Below the pieces are notes generated by a model, which had not been told where the DNA came from, made no database searches, and was given only the letters and a program-made list of their open reading frames with translations. This document shows, piece by piece, positions 63,296-64,000 of a DNA stretch of 64,000 bases. Within the stretch, counting starts at the first letter, position 1, and each line of letters starts with the position of its first letter. The stretch covers positions 92,924 through 156,923 of the forward strand of contig NZ_BOPB01000021.1 in assembly GCF_016863535.1 (NCBI RefSeq), written 5' to 3'. A program made the position numbers and the translations under genes. The DNA is from Micromonospora lutea (lineage in GTDB: Bacteria; Actinomycetota; Actinomycetes; Mycobacteriales; Micromonosporaceae).

Positions 63296-63359
63296 GCACC
63301 GCCGAAGTACATCGACAGCGGTCCATGAGAGACCGCAGTGAGAGAGAGGTGACCGGGCG

Positions 63360-63725
63360 ATGAGTCTGGCGTTGGCTCCGCTCGACGTGAGCGTCGAGGT
63401 GGAGGCGAACCTGCCCTGCCGGAAGTTCGACCCTGACCTGTGGTTCTCCGACTCGCCCACCGAGCTGGAACTGGCCAAGTCGCTCTGCGGGGACTGCCCG
63501 TTGCGCGTCGAGTGCCTGGCCGGTGCGGTCGAGCGGGCCGAGCCCTGGGGCGTCTGGGGTGGCGAGATCTTCGAGCGCGGCGCGGTCGTTCCGCGCAAGC
63601 GGCCTCGCGGTCGCCCGCGCAAGGAGGATCTTGCCCGTGACGCCGAGTTGCGGGTCGAGGCCGAGGCGCGACTGGCGGCCGATGGTCTGGCCACGTCGCG
63701 CAGCGCGGTCCGGCTGGCTGCCTGA
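63360..63725 (+). CDS. whiB7: WhiB7-type redox regulator of intrinsic antibiotic resistance
   Basis: The 121-residue protein has the WhiB iron-sulfur ligands C20, C43, C46 and C52, the G[V/I]WGG turn in EPWGVWGG (61-68), and an AT-hook RPRGRPRK (81-88), which marks WhiB7 (WblC in Streptomyces). With sigma A it activates resistance and stress genes and its own promoter. A GAGAGAGG ribosome site precedes ATG 63360. The gene follows uvrD2 as in mycobacteria. Expression is likely controlled by the uORF and terminator just upstream. Confidence 0.96.
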   Translation: MSLALAPLDVSVEVEANLPCRKFDPDLWFSDSPTELELAKSLCGDCPLRVECLAGAVERAEPWGVWGGEIFERGAVVPRKRPRGRPRKEDLARDAELRVEAEARLAADGLATSRSAVRLAA

Positions 63726-63813
63726 CATGTTCCCGATTCCGATCAACCCCGCCGGTGTCGCACCGGCCGACAGAAAGCGGACCACCATGCTGCACCTTCC
63801 GAACGGAGCCGAG

Positions 63814-63963
63814 ATGTACCTACTCAACGAAGCGTTGTCGAGGGTTCGAATGCTCCGGCCTCAGGCCGGTCGCAGCACCACGAGCACTGAGGCAACCCGA
63901 TCCGCCCGTACCATCGCCATGACCGGGCGGGCCCGGTCAGCTCGCGAACTGGGCGTTCTGTAG
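63814..63963 (+). CDS. Small basic protein, 49 aa
   Basis: ATG 63814 has GGAG 5 nt upstream and opens a 49-residue ORF rich in Arg, Ser and Thr (YLLNEALSRVRMLRP start, MTGRARSARELGVL end). An ATG at 63727 in the same frame gives 78 residues but has no ribosome site. It follows whiB7 by 88 bp in the same direction and may share its transcript. I do not recognise a family. Confidence 0.5.
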   Translation: MYLLNEALSRVRMLRPQAGRSTTSTEATRSARTIAMTGRARSARELGVL

Positions 63964-64000
63964 GACGACACCGCAAACGGCGGGCGGGGACGATGTCCCC

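Noticed and set aside
63842..63853. GGTTCGAAT, T-loop-like sequence of a tRNA
   Set aside because: No cloverleaf can be drawn around it, and it lies in a small coding frame.

Overview
This is 64 kb of chromosomal DNA from a high-GC actinomycete, most likely Micromonosporaceae (Micromonospora or a close relative). The evidence is gene content: a mycothiol pathway gene (mshB) with a mycoredoxin, a WhiB7-type regulator, the AdnAB helicase-nuclease pair, a DUF397/XRE-DUF5753 pair, and the succinylase branch of lysine/meso-DAP synthesis (dapC, dapD, dapE). Several short palindromic intergenic elements also look like those I associate with Micromonospora genomes. I see no rRNA, tRNA, CRISPR array, insertion sequence, prophage or obvious biosynthetic cluster. 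The window is mostly core chromosome.

Layout. 1-6 kb: an ABC exporter cut by the left edge, two DNA alkylation repair genes (ogt, Ada-AlkA fusion), a small unknown gene, ychF and a SanA-like membrane protein. 6-15 kb: a methyltransferase, a small secreted protein, a PH-domain protein, then a TetR regulator divergent from a coupled four-gene operon (DrrAB-like ABC transporter, SNF2 helicase, SWIM zinc-finger protein), a pterin-dehydratase-like protein and a Nudix hydrolase. 15-25 kb: the sdhC-sdhA-sdhB operon, the TldD/TldE protease pair, a Uma2 nuclease and an S9 peptidase. 25-37 kb: mshB with two membrane proteins, a GNAT, ferredoxin plus dapC, an M48 protease, tyrA, a SIMPL protein, a small-molecule kinase and an 875-residue multi-membrane-span serine hydrolase. 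37-45 kb: an acetyltransferase, a secreted subtilase, dapD, dapE and two LOG-family genes. 45-57 kb: adnA-adnB, a cold-shock gene, two M16 peptidases and a NudC-like hydrolase. 57-64 kb: the DUF397/XRE pair, an MFS exporter, mycoredoxin, uvrD2 and whiB7 with a long leader.

The order adnA-adnB ... nudC ... mrx1-uvrD2-whiB7 recalls a conserved mycobacterial DNA-repair/stress region, here with extra genes inserted. Regulation is legible in places. About ten genes have a TANNNT -10 box 6-8 nt before the start codon, so they are probably leaderless. whiB7 lies behind a 94-codon upstream ORF and an intrinsic terminator that competes with an alternative fold. A near-identical 20-bp promoter/operator motif precedes both the subtilase and a 50-residue basic protein. 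Most intergenic gaps hold strong hairpins or members of recurrent palindromic families.
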